A stretch of 64,000 bases of DNA, taken from the NCBI GenBank assembly GCA_036245095.1, contig BSWA01000001.1:248001-312000 (forward strand), given 5' to 3'. Below, piece by piece: positions 51,163-64,000 of the stretch (position 1 is its first letter; each line of letters begins with the position of its first letter). A program made the position numbers and the translations under genes. The stretch is from Improbicoccus devescovinae (GTDB lineage: Bacteria > Bacillota > Clostridia > Oscillospirales > Acutalibacteraceae). The notes under the pieces are model-generated. The model saw only the letters and a list, made by a program, of their open reading frames with translations. It was not told the DNA's origin and searched no databases.

Positions 51163-52626
51163 TTAATCATATTTTTTCAAATATTTTTCCAAATTTTCTA
51201 CAAGAATCTCTAGTTTAGCGGCTCTTGAACCTTTGAATAAAATTGCATGTTGATCACATTTAACATTTTTTATAAATTTTTTTGTTATTTTTTTCAAAAT
51301 TTCAAACGCATCATTGGTATTATCACAAGCATGTAATTTAATTATTTTTTTTTGTTGTAAAATTTTAGCGATAAAACCCGATAATACTCCAATTGTAATC
51401 ACAATATTTATATTCATTTTAGACAAAAATTCACCGATTTCCTCGTGGATTTCGTTGCTTTTTTCACCAAGTTCTTGCATGTCAGCTATTACAGCAATTT
51501 TTTCACCAGAAATTTTCATATTTTCAAGAGTTTTTAGTGAAGATTTCATAGAATCAGGACTTGCATTATAGCTATCATTTATTATAAATATATTATGAAT
51601 TTCAGAAATCTCCTGTCTCATAGGAAGATTTTTAAAATTTTGTATACCTTTAATAATATTAATAATTTTAACATTATATTTTAGTGAAAAAGCAACAACA
51701 GCTAATGAATTAATAATATTATGTTCTCCGGCACATGGGATTGTAAATTTAGCACAAAATTCAGGTGAAATTAAATCGAATTCTGTTTTATTATTACAAA
51801 AATTTAAATTTTCAATTTTGAATAAAGAATTATTATTTAATCCAAAATAAACAATTTTTTCTTCATTTTTTATACATTTTTTAGTCATATTCAACAAAAT
51901 TTGATTATCAGAATTTATGAAAATTTTATTAAATTTGTCTTTGTTTATTATTTCTAATTTTTCAGAACAAGTGTTTTCTATTTTATTAAAATTAGCTAAA
52001 TGTGAAACTCCGATATTAGTAATAATAGCAAAATTTGGATCAACTATTTTATTTAATTTGTGCATTTCGCCAGGTAAACTTACTCCCATTTCTATTATAG
52101 CGAACTTAGTTTTTGAATTAATATCCAACAAAGTAAGAGGAACCCCTAATTGACCATTTAAATTGCCTTTTGTACACAGAACACAATCGCTATTTGGTGT
52201 TCCACTAAAATGAAAACTCATCACTGAAGCCAACATCTGCTTAACAGTGCTTTTGCCGACACTGCCAGTGATGCCAACTATAGGAATATTAAATTTTTTT
52301 CTATAAAATCCAGCGATTTCCTGCAAAGCGTTTTGTGTATTTTCTACTATAATTATGATATTTTTTTTTGAAATTTGTTCTTTAATACTAAAAATTTTAG
52401 ATTCGTCGCACAATACAGCGAGCGCTCCATTTTGGAATGCAGACTTTATGAAATCATGACCATCAAAATTATTACCAATAATTGGGACAAAAAGATCAAA
52501 ATTTTGTACTTTTTTACTATTAATTTTAATAGAATTTAAATTAAAATACATATATTCCTGAGAAACTTCATAATAAAAACGTCCATTTGATGAGATTAAT
52601 ATCTCGTTTAAATTTAATTCTAAAAT
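51163..52626 (-). CDS. murF: UDP-MurNAc-pentapeptide synthetase
   Basis: Adds D-Ala-D-Ala to the peptidoglycan precursor. Motifs: VPIIGNNFDGHDFI, VGITGSVGKSTVKQML (ATP loop), AIIEMGVSLPGEM, NIINSLAVVAFSL and NDSYNASPDSMKSSL. From the first ATG (52551) the N-terminal domain would be truncated. The frame continues upstream through ELNLNEILISSNGRFYY, which is the normal MurF start, to a stop at 52627-52629. No ATG, GTG or TTG lies in this part; an ATT at 52626 sits exactly 8 nt after AAGGAG and is the likely start. 487 residues. Confidence 0.88.
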   Translation of the reverse strand: MLELNLNEILISSNGRFYYEVSQEYMYFNLNSIKINSKKVQNFDLFVPIIGNNFDGHDFIKSAFQNGALAVLCDESKIFSIKEQISKKNIIIIVENTQNALQEIAGFYRKKFNIPIVGITGSVGKSTVKQMLASVMSFHFSGTPNSDCVLCTKGNLNGQLGVPLTLLDINSKTKFAIIEMGVSLPGEMHKLNKIVDPNFAIITNIGVSHLANFNKIENTCSEKLEIINKDKFNKIFINSDNQILLNMTKKCIKNEEKIVYFGLNNNSLFKIENLNFCNNKTEFDLISPEFCAKFTIPCAGEHNIINSLAVVAFSLKYNVKIINIIKGIQNFKNLPMRQEISEIHNIFIINDSYNASPDSMKSSLKTLENMKISGEKIAVIADMQELGEKSNEIHEEIGEFLSKMNINIVITIGVLSGFIAKILQQKKIIKLHACDNTNDAFEILKKITKKFIKNVKCDQHAILFKGSRAAKLEILVENLEKYLKKYD

Positions 52627-52644
52627 TCAGATTTCTCCTTGAAA

Positions 52645-53526
52645 TTATCTGGATATATCCAGAAAAAATATAGCTACTAAGCCTATACCTACATGTGATC
52701 CAATTACCGAGCCGGCTTTATTAACAATAATATCTTTTAATTTTATATTTTTTTGTAAGTTTTCAACAAAATTAGAAATTTCTTCGTCCGTACAAGTGTG
52801 AGATATGCACATGATTTGTTCTTCTGATTTAACAAAAGTACTTTTTTTAACTTCTTGAATAAAAAATTCAAGAGCCCGTGTTTTACTGCGTTGTTTTGTG
52901 TAAAATACAATTTCGCCGTTATTATTTACTTTTAAAATTGGCTTCACACCAAGCATAGTACCCAAAAATGCCGACACTGTTGAAATTCTGCCACCGGATC
53001 TTAAATGTTTTAAATCATTTACAACTACTAGATGACGTACTTTTAATTTTAAATTTTCTACATATTCAACTAATTCTTCGATATTTAGTCCCGATTTTTT
53101 TTTCTCGATCGCTTTTATAACTAGAAGACCTTGGCCTAAAGATGCACAAAGAGAATCTATTATAAAAATTTTACGTTTTGGATACTTTTCTCTCAATTCT
53201 TTTGCTGCTATTTGTGCAGAATTACACATACCGCTTAAGCTAGAAGAAAATGATATGTAAATTATATCCAAACCATCTTCTAAAATTTTTGTGAAATATT
53301 TACAAATTTCATCCGGATTTAACTGAGTAGTTGTGGATTTATACCCTTTAGCAATTTTTTGATAAAATTCGTCAAGTTTTTTGTTTCTATCAGGGCCAAT
53401 AGGGTCAAGATAAACATCGTTATTTAAAGTATATCCTAAAGGTACGACGCAAAGATCATTTGAAATAATAATATCATCAGGTAAATCTGCTACTGAATCA
53501 GTTGCTATTTTGTAATTTGTAGATAT
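52645..53526 (-). CDS. DegV family fatty-acid-binding protein
   Basis: 293 residues. DegV proteins (FakB) bind a fatty acid for its kinase. The frame from the first TTG (53271) would lack the N-terminal third, but upstream it reads KIATDSVADLP, then VVPLGYTL and STTTQLNPDEI, followed by ISFSSSLSGMCNSA, the normal family layout. The only possible starts near the ribosome binding site CGGAGGT are ATA (53526, 8 nt) and ATT (53529, 5 nt). SGGRIS, typical of the C-terminal domain, is present. Confidence 0.87.
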   Translation of the reverse strand: MSTNYKIATDSVADLPDDIIISNDLCVVPLGYTLNNDVYLDPIGPDRNKKLDEFYQKIAKGYKSTTTQLNPDEICKYFTKILEDGLDIIYISFSSSLSGMCNSAQIAAKELREKYPKRKIFIIDSLCASLGQGLLVIKAIEKKKSGLNIEELVEYVENLKLKVRHLVVVNDLKHLRSGGRISTVSAFLGTMLGVKPILKVNNNGEIVFYTKQRSKTRALEFFIQEVKKSTFVKSEEQIMCISHTCTDEEISNFVENLQKNIKLKDIIVNKAGSVIGSHVGIGLVAIFFLDISR

Positions 53527-53569
53527 AATAAGTACCTCCGTTTTATTTTTTTGTGTAAATTGACGAATT

Positions 53570-53654
53570 TGGTGGGAGATGATGGATTCGAACCATCGAA
53601 GTCAAAGACAACAGATTTACAGTCTGCCCCATTTGGCCACTCTGGAAATCTCCC
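53570..53654 (-). tRNA. tRNA-Tyr (GTA)
   Basis: 85 nt including encoded CCA, with a long variable arm of the class II type, a 7-bp acceptor GGGAGAT/ATCTCCC and anticodon GTA in a CTGTAAA loop. It lies just upstream of the degV ribosome binding site on the same strand. Confidence 0.93.
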
Positions 53655-53841
53655 ATACATAAAATATTTATAACTCTGTTATTTTATATATTTAAATTTA
53701 AATTGTCAATAATATTTTAATTTTTTTATAATTAAAAACTATTATTATAAATATATTGAATAAATATAAATTTTATTCTTAAATTTGTATTAAAATAACG
53801 TTAAATATTTGGGTTTAAACAACAATTTTTAGGCAAACGCC
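53655..53841. other. AT-rich spacer between tRNA-Tyr and tRNA-Gly
   Basis: No ORF, hairpin with T run, or clear promoter was found in this 187-bp stretch. Confidence 0.5.
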
Positions 53842-53906
<65 letters not shown>

Positions 53907-53916
<10 letters not shown>

Positions 53917-54446
53917 AATTTAGTCTTGATTTTATATAATAATAATAACACGCGTCGCAAAAAACACAAAATAAAAAATAAATTAAATTTAAATAATATT
54001 TTGATATTGGTCTGAATTTTACTGTCCAAAAAATCAGGAGATACATAAATCTCATACTTATTAATGCCTGATTTAATTGTTTCAAGCAAAATATTAATTA
54101 AATTCATAATTATAGAATGTAACTTAACACATTCTGCGGCATCACCAGCCCCAATTTTTAAATTTATATATAAAAAATCTAATCTAATTTTTGAGAGCAA
54201 AATAAATATATCATTCAAAAAAATACATGTCAAGCTTTTTATATTAGAATATTTTATTTTTCTTTTATTATGAAATTTTCCAGAAGTTTTCGGATTTTTT
54301 TTTGTCGTTTGACTAAAAATATTAAAATTAAAACAAAATATAATTATGAATATATTAAATTTATTTTCCTCATACCGAAGTCCCACGGTAAATTTAACAA
54401 ATAAAATACATATAAAAAAAATTAATATTAAAAAAAGCCAAAACAC
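53907..54446 (-). CDS. DUF2953 protein, stop codon inside tRNA-Gly
   Basis: 179 residues from a GTG. It has an N-terminal membrane helix, a basic middle and the DUF2953 motif INLKIGAGDAAECVKLHSII followed by an alpha/beta end. The family is found next to sporulation gene ytfJ in Firmicutes; its role is unknown. The stop TAG lies ten bases into the 5' end of tRNA-Gly, so processing of the tRNA must cut the mRNA. It starts 4 bp after the M50 gene. In many Clostridia scpA and scpB lie between these two genes (from memory); they are absent. Confidence 0.72.
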
Positions 54447-54450
54447 AAAA

Positions 54451-55125
54451 TCACAATCTTCTCAAAAATATAAATGGCAAGCTCGAAACCATTAAAACAG
54501 CATCTCTAAGCTTATTTTCTAAAAAATTTAATGGTCCGTTAAATACTCCCAAAAACATAAGAATAACCAGGCTTAAATTAATGAAAAAATAATTCTGATA
54601 ATATTTTTTTATATATTTTTGGGGAATAAAAGCCTCCAAAATTTTGAATCCGTCCAAAGGCGGCACAGGTATGAGATTAAACACAGCTAGAACTATATTT
54701 AAATTTAGTATAACAACAAAAATTGTAGCAATCCATGATAAAAAACCAAGACCCAAAATCGAAGCTACTACCTGCGTAGTGGTATAACAAATTCCCATGC
54801 ATAATGCGGATAAAAAATTGAAAACAGATCCCGAAATAGCTAATAAAATTTTGTCTCGTTTAGAACTTACCATTGTGAACGCATTTGAAGGACGACACCA
54901 TCCGTATTGGAACAAAAGCATACAAAATGCACCAAAAGGATCAAAAAAACTGTACAAATTTACAGATTTAAAATTAAACTCTCTGTTATTTAACAACGAG
55001 GCGACCCATAATCTGATTACCTCTCTCATGGGCAAAAACCAAAAAATAACTATAATAAAAGCTATAAGTTTGGCAGTAACTGTATACACGTCTAAATTAG
55101 GATTCGAAAACCAAAAAGAAAACAT
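54451..55125 (-). CDS. M50-like membrane protein with lost HExxH motif
   Basis: About 224 residues, five to six membrane helices, built like the small M50B site-2 protease family: FDPFGAF after the first catalytic helix and NLIPVPPLDGFKIL, which retains the later metal-binding Asp. At the HExxH position it reads LPMREVIRLW, so both zinc-binding His are Arg. It is therefore probably not a protease. The ATG at 55125 follows GGAG; an ATG five codons earlier is also possible. Confidence 0.75.
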   Translation of the reverse strand: MFSFWFSNPNLDVYTVTAKLIAFIIVIFWFLPMREVIRLWVASLLNNREFNFKSVNLYSFFDPFGAFCMLLFQYGWCRPSNAFTMVSSKRDKILLAISGSVFNFLSALCMGICYTTTQVVASILGLGFLSWIATIFVVILNLNIVLAVFNLIPVPPLDGFKILEAFIPQKYIKKYYQNYFFINLSLVILMFLGVFNGPLNFLENKLRDAVLMVSSLPFIFLRRL

Positions 55126-55162
55126 TAAAACTCCATACATAAAATATAATTTTAATAAAATA

Positions 55163-55237
55163 TGGTGACTCGTGCGGGAGTCGAACCCGCGTTACCGGCG
55201 TGAGAGGCCGATGTCTTAACCGCTTGACCAACGAGCC
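55163..55237 (-). tRNA. tRNA-Glu (CTC)
   Basis: 75 nt with encoded CCA, acceptor GGCTCGT/ACGAGTC and loop CTCTCAC, giving anticodon CTC. The body sequence matches the Glu pattern (GGTCAAGCGGTTAAGACA). Confidence 0.92.
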
Positions 55238-55298
55238 AAAATCACACCACGCCGCCAATCACCATAATTTATTTTAAAATTAATAAATTTTAAATTCA

Positions 55299-55375
55299 TG
55301 GTGCACCATCAGGGACTCGAACCCGGGACACCCTGATTAAGAGTCAGGGTGCTCTACCAACTGAGCTAATGGTGC
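55299..55375 (-). tRNA. tRNA-Lys (CTT)
   Basis: 77 nt with encoded CCA, acceptor GCACCAT/ATGGTGC and loop CTCTTAA, giving anticodon CTT. It lies downstream of the 23S gene, in the place where 5S rRNA is normally found. Confidence 0.93.
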
Positions 55376-55489
55376 ATATTCACCTGGAGCGAGCTTTAAA
55401 AACTGAATAAAATTATAAATAATATTTAAAATATAATAATTACTGGAATTATAAGAAATAAAAAATCTAAAAGAAATTTTACAATAATA

Positions 55490-58575
<3,086 letters not shown>

Positions 58576-58810
58576 AATCTCTTTTGAGATTTTTTTCTTT
58601 GAAATTATAGTAATTACCTTTGTTAAGTCAAAAAGACTTTAATACAAATTTAATTATTTTCAAATATTATCTTACTTTATTCAGTTTTCAAAGCTCGCGA
58701 AATTTTTAATTTTTTTTATATATTTTCTAAAAAAATTATTATTTTTATATATAAATACATAAAAATTATATAAAATTTTGTGCGAAATATATAAATATTA
58801 AAAATCTCTC
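58576..58810. other. 23S-tRNA-Ile spacer
   Basis: AT-rich spacer within the rRNA operon. Short complementary segments near the 23S 5' end are expected for its processing stem. No gene was seen. Confidence 0.5.
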
Positions 58811-58887
58811 TGGTGGGCTCAAGTGGACTCGAACCACCGACCTCACGCTTATCAGGCGTGTGCTCTAACCGGCTGAGCTATAAGCCC
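58811..58887 (-). tRNA. tRNA-Ile (GAT)
   Basis: 77 nt with CCA, acceptor GGGCTTA and anticodon GAT in CTGATAA. Located in the 16S-23S spacer as usual. Confidence 0.95.
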
Positions 58888-58928
58888 TTTGCAATCTTTT
58901 CTTTAGGTTTACAGTCGTCACAGTCGGC

Positions 58929-61035
<2,107 letters not shown>

Positions 61036-61388
61036 TCTGTGTTAGAAAATATATTTATATATTTAAAAATATATTTTATATCTTGGCACAGTTATTACTA
61101 GTTCGTTTTTAGCTCGTTCCTTACACTAGCTATTTTGTTCTAGTTTTGCCTGGAATTATATTATCAAAAAATCGTACTTTTGCGAAAAATATTTATTATT
61201 TTTCGTAAGTTGTACTCTTAGTAAAATTACGGGTTCTTTATTGCATTATTTAATTTTCAACGCCCAAACTGATGGTCGCTACTTCCGAATAATAAAGATA
61301 TCTCATCTGGAATGATGATTTCCTGTGAATAATAAATTTTATTCGTATCCGGTTTCGCTGCTTTTTATTGTACCCCAACAGCCTTCAA
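61036..61388 (-). promoter_or_regulatory. rRNA leader
   Basis: About 350 nt between the promoter and the 16S gene. It should contain the processing stem and antitermination signals; I could not assign a boxA with confidence. Confidence 0.5.
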
Positions 61389-61417
61389 ATATTACTAATT
61401 ATTGTTTTTAATGTCAA
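61389..61417 (-). promoter_or_regulatory. rRNA operon promoter
   Basis: TTGACA and TAATAT on the minus strand with a 17-bp spacer. Confidence 0.7.
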
Positions 61418-61504
61418 TTATTTTTTTTTGTGTTTTTTTAAAAAACGTTGTTTTATATATTTTATTTGAATAAATTTAGATTTTTTTGTGTATATTATAT
61501 ATAA

Positions 61505-61547
61505 AAAATCGGGTCTTAATTAATTTTTATAATAAAAAAATTAGGAC
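61505..61547 (-). terminator. Terminator of lysC
   Basis: GTCCTAATT pairs with AATTAAGAC around an AT loop, followed on the minus strand by GATTTTTTAT. It lies 35 bp after the lysC stop and before the rRNA promoter. Confidence 0.6.
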
Positions 61548-61581
61548 TCTAGCCCTAAAATTTGTAAATAATACATAAAAT

Positions 61582-62781
61582 TTAATTTTTCGTATTTGCG
61601 ATTAAATTTTTGTGAATAAGCTTAACAGTTTGTTCGCAATCGGATTTTGCGACAACTACCGAGATCGTACTTTCTTTTATAAATAAATTATAAATTTTGA
61701 TATTTTTTAGCGAGATTAAAATTTTATTAATTGATTTTAATAATTCTTCGTCATTACCCAACGCGCCTACGACCGAAATTTTAGAAATTATTTCATTTTT
61801 TATAATATTAAATTCTTTCGGAATATAATTATTTATATTTAAAATTTTCGAGTCATAATTTTTACTAATTAAAAAAATTATTTTTAATTTATCATCAAAA
61901 TTACTATAAAAAATATCTGAAATCAAGATATTTTTTTTAAAAAATAACTCCAAAATTTCCGAAATTTCGCTATTATTAGGCCCGGTTAAACTAAGAGAAA
62001 ACAAGTTATTATCAACTGCTATGCCTTTTATAAAATCCCGATTGCTATAAATATCTTCTGAAATTACAGTCCCAGTACCCGCACGAAAACTCGAAAGCAC
62101 GTTTATTTTAGTATTAAATTTTTTTCCGATTTCAACTGACCGTTTATTTAATACTTTAGCGCCTGCTGCTGACAAATTTATCATAGTATCAAACGGGATA
62201 ATATCGAATTTATGAGCCTCAGGCACTATATTTGGGTCAACGGTGTATACCCCATCGACATCGGTGTAAATCATGCAATTATCGGCCTTTAAAGCTGCGC
62301 CAATAGCAACCGCACTGGTATCAGAACCGCCTCGGCCCATTGTCGTGATATCCGAGTGGTTATTAATACCCTGGAATCCGGCGATTATTACAACATTATT
62401 TTTGTCAAGTTCTTTTTGCACTCTTTTTGGATATAAATTTCGAATTTTTGCATTACCATAAGTATCACAAGTTTCGAAACCGGCCTGCCATCCTAGTAAA
62501 GAAATCGCCGGAATGCCGATTTTATGTAATGCCATAGTTAAAATCGCCATAGAAACTTGCTCGCCCGATGAAATCAAAACGTCCATTTCACGAGATGACG
62601 GATTTGGATTTATTTTATACGCCATTTTAATTAAATCATCGGTTGTATTTCCTTGTGCTGATACAATTACCACAATTTTATGCCCTTGAATATAAGTTTT
62701 TTGTATTATTTTTGTCACAGCAAATATTCTTTCAGTATTTGCGACAGACGTCCCACCGAATTTTTTAACAATAAGTCCCAA
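61582..62781 (-). CDS. lysC: Aspartate kinase
   Basis: 399 residues from a TTG 9 nt after AGGAGG. Motifs: VKKFGGTSVA, GRGGSDTSAVAIGAALKAD, YTDVDGVYTVDPNIV, then two ACT domains. It starts the pathway to lysine, diaminopimelate, methionine and threonine. No lysine riboswitch is seen upstream. Confidence 0.94.
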   Translation of the reverse strand: MGLIVKKFGGTSVANTERIFAVTKIIQKTYIQGHKIVVIVSAQGNTTDDLIKMAYKINPNPSSREMDVLISSGEQVSMAILTMALHKIGIPAISLLGWQAGFETCDTYGNAKIRNLYPKRVQKELDKNNVVIIAGFQGINNHSDITTMGRGGSDTSAVAIGAALKADNCMIYTDVDGVYTVDPNIVPEAHKFDIIPFDTMINLSAAGAKVLNKRSVEIGKKFNTKINVLSSFRAGTGTVISEDIYSNRDFIKGIAVDNNLFSLSLTGPNNSEISEILELFFKKNILISDIFYSNFDDKLKIIFLISKNYDSKILNINNYIPKEFNIIKNEIISKISVVGALGNDEELLKSINKILISLKNIKIYNLFIKESTISVVVAKSDCEQTVKLIHKNLIANTKN

Positions 62782-63030
62782 TTTTCATAACCTCCTAGAT
62801 AAAAAACAATTCTATATTTTTTATCGTATTCAAACAACACTAAAAATGATATATTTTTTTGTACAAATTTTTGTTTATTTTTTATATATTAATCATGTTT
62901 TATTAAAATTTTTAATTAATATTTAATATAATTTTAAAATAATAAAATTTTGACTTGTATTTTGTGTTTTTTTTTATATCATAAATATAATATTAAGTTA
63001 ATATTTTAATTTTAAGTTATGTGAATTTCA

Positions 63031-63570
63031 ATGAAATTAAGTGCAAAAAAAATGTGTATTTTACCTGAAAAAAATTTACGGCCTACTACTAGTAAAGTCA
63101 AAGAATCTTTGTTTAACATCGTTCAATTCGACGTAAAAAACAGTGTTTTTTTGGATTTATTTGCTGGTACAGGACAAATTGGTCTCGAGGCTGCGAATCG
63201 CAAGGCTAAAAAGATTATCTTTGTTGAAAAAGATAATTTAATTTTCAAAAAATTGCAATACAATATCAACAAAACCAGACATTTTTTCCTAAATTCCGAA
63301 TTAGAAATTTTCCATTGCGATGCTTTCGAATTCGTTAAAAATTTTACTCAAAAAATTGACATAGCTTTTTTAGATCCTCCGTATTATAATAATATATTAA
63401 TAAATATATTGCCAAATATTATATGCATCATGAACAAAAACGGCATAATTATAACAGAAAGTTTGTACAAATTTAATCAAATTCAAAAAATTGAAAAATT
63501 CCAGTTGCAAAAAAGATACAAATATGGCAGAATATCATTGAATTTATATTTATCAAATTTTATGGAGTGA
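63031..63570 (+). CDS. rsmD: 16S rRNA (guanine966-N2)-methyltransferase
   Basis: 179 residues. Motifs: RPTTSKVKESLFNIVQF, FLDLFAGTGQIGLEAANR (SAM loop), IIFVEKD and AFLDPPYYNN (catalytic DPPY). coaD, the usual next gene, is absent; a coiled-coil protein follows. Confidence 0.94.
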   Translation: MKLSAKKMCILPEKNLRPTTSKVKESLFNIVQFDVKNSVFLDLFAGTGQIGLEAANRKAKKIIFVEKDNLIFKKLQYNINKTRHFFLNSELEIFHCDAFEFVKNFTQKIDIAFLDPPYYNNILINILPNIICIMNKNGIIITESLYKFNQIQKIEKFQLQKRYKYGRISLNLYLSNFME

Positions 63571-63578
63571 GTTTTGCG

Positions 63579-64000
63579 TTGGACATGGAAAAAATTATAG
63601 ACGAAATAGAAGATTTGCTTGAAATTGCCTGGAAATTTCCCTTCATAAGAGACAAAGCAATTGTGAACGTATCCAGATTGCATCATGCTTTACAAAATTT
63701 AAGACGCGTGATTCCAAGCGAAGTTATAAACGCCAAAAATATAGTAAATAACCGGGATCGCGTAATTCAGGACGCAAAAATACAGTGCGATAAAACTTTT
63801 AAAGACGTTGAAAAAAAAATTCAATTAATTACCAGTGAAAGCGAAATAGTCAAGTCCTCTAAGCGAGAGGCCAAAAAAATAATAACCGAGGCAGTTAATA
63901 AAAGCGAGTTTGTTAAAAACGAATGTCATAATTATGTTAAAAAAGTTTTTGAAGAAGCCGAGAATTTAGTTTCTCAAAATCTTGAGTACATAAAAAAATC
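63579..64000 (+). CDS. Coiled-coil DivIVA-like protein, cut by window edge
   Basis: Open from a TTG 11 nt after GGAG to the right edge, 140 residues seen. It starts with a short domain (EKIIDEIEDLLEIAWKFPFI...KAIVNVSRL), then a segment IPSEVINAKNIVNNRDRVIQDA and long charged helices. This is the layout of Clostridial coiled-coil proteins that sit after rsmD/coaD and are annotated as DivIVA- or ATP-synthase-b-like. Function unknown. Confidence 0.75.
   Translation, partial: MDMEKIIDEIEDLLEIAWKFPFIRDKAIVNVSRLHHALQNLRRVIPSEVINAKNIVNNRDRVIQDAKIQCDKTFKDVEKKIQLITSESEIVKSSKREAKKIITEAVNKSEFVKNECHNYVKKVFEEAENLVSQNLEYIKK

Overview
The window looks like a chromosome segment of a very AT-rich, low-GC Gram-positive bacterium (Bacillota, class Clostridia, probably Oscillospirales-like). 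The reasons are strong AGGAGG ribosome binding sites matched by the 16S 3' end, a DUF4364 regulator, the sporulation genes yqfC, yqfD and ylbJ, a Firmicute-type rplS-lepB-rbgA-rnhB-yraN operon, the rpmH-rnpA-yidD-yidC cluster, and an NHLM-type peptide exporter. Long A/T tracts, broken-up operons, orphan transporter parts, a degenerate protease, a frameshifted surface protein and an AT-only insert in the 23S rRNA suggest a host-associated or genome-reduced lineage. This is inference; I cannot name the species.

Layout. 0-5 kb: a reverse transcriptase cut by the left edge, DUF4364, MscS, a frameshifted cadherin-like surface protein, an orphan PotA and a DJ-1 protein. 5-9 kb: a ParC/GyrA-like subunit and an intact IS5-like element with a -1 frameshift site. 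9-15.5 kb: CdsA, a 3D-domain protein, a small double-glycine peptide, and the rplS operon ending in a dipeptidase. 15.5-20.7 kb (minus strand): a three-gene NHLM exporter (HlyD-like adaptor, C39-peptidase ABC protein, second ABC protein). 20.9-31.7 kb: NatB-like permease, RecJ, NusB, XseAB, an M14 peptidase, TrmD, Dgt, YqfD, YqfC, YlbJ. 31.7-34.4 kb: a thiamine-precursor-like ABC importer. 34.5-37.3 kb: a 942-residue protein with a Nif11-like leader, a double-glycine site, membrane segments, a ClpB-D2-like AAA+ domain and an acidic repetitive tail. 37.5-41 kb: MetG, FolD, RNase HI. 41.0-41.3 kb: a textbook origin-like region with three DnaA boxes, a short GC block and five DnaA-trios. 41.3-55 kb: a P-type cation ATPase, a helicase-loader-like protein, YqeK, PlsC, a ParE-like subunit, IspD, the rpmH cluster, MurF, DegV, tRNAs, DUF2953 and a degenerate M50 protein. 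55-61.5 kb: an rRNA operon (16S-Ile-Ala-23S, no 5S seen) followed by Lys and Glu tRNAs. 61.5-64 kb: aspartate kinase, RsmD and a coiled-coil protein running off the edge.

The most interesting possibility is a leader-dependent export system. The exporter is of the peptidase-containing NHLM type, and two otherwise unrelated genes in the same window carry the same leader end, [ED]-D-x-[LI]-G-[FL]-x-A-G-G: the 62-residue peptide at 11256 and the AAA+ protein at 34504. This suggests that the exporter handles both a small peptide and a very large ATPase that could act outside the cell. Other notable signals are three genes that appear to start at AUU or AUA, each exactly 8 nt after a strong ribosome binding site, a two-copy conserved intergenic element, and a relocated oriC.
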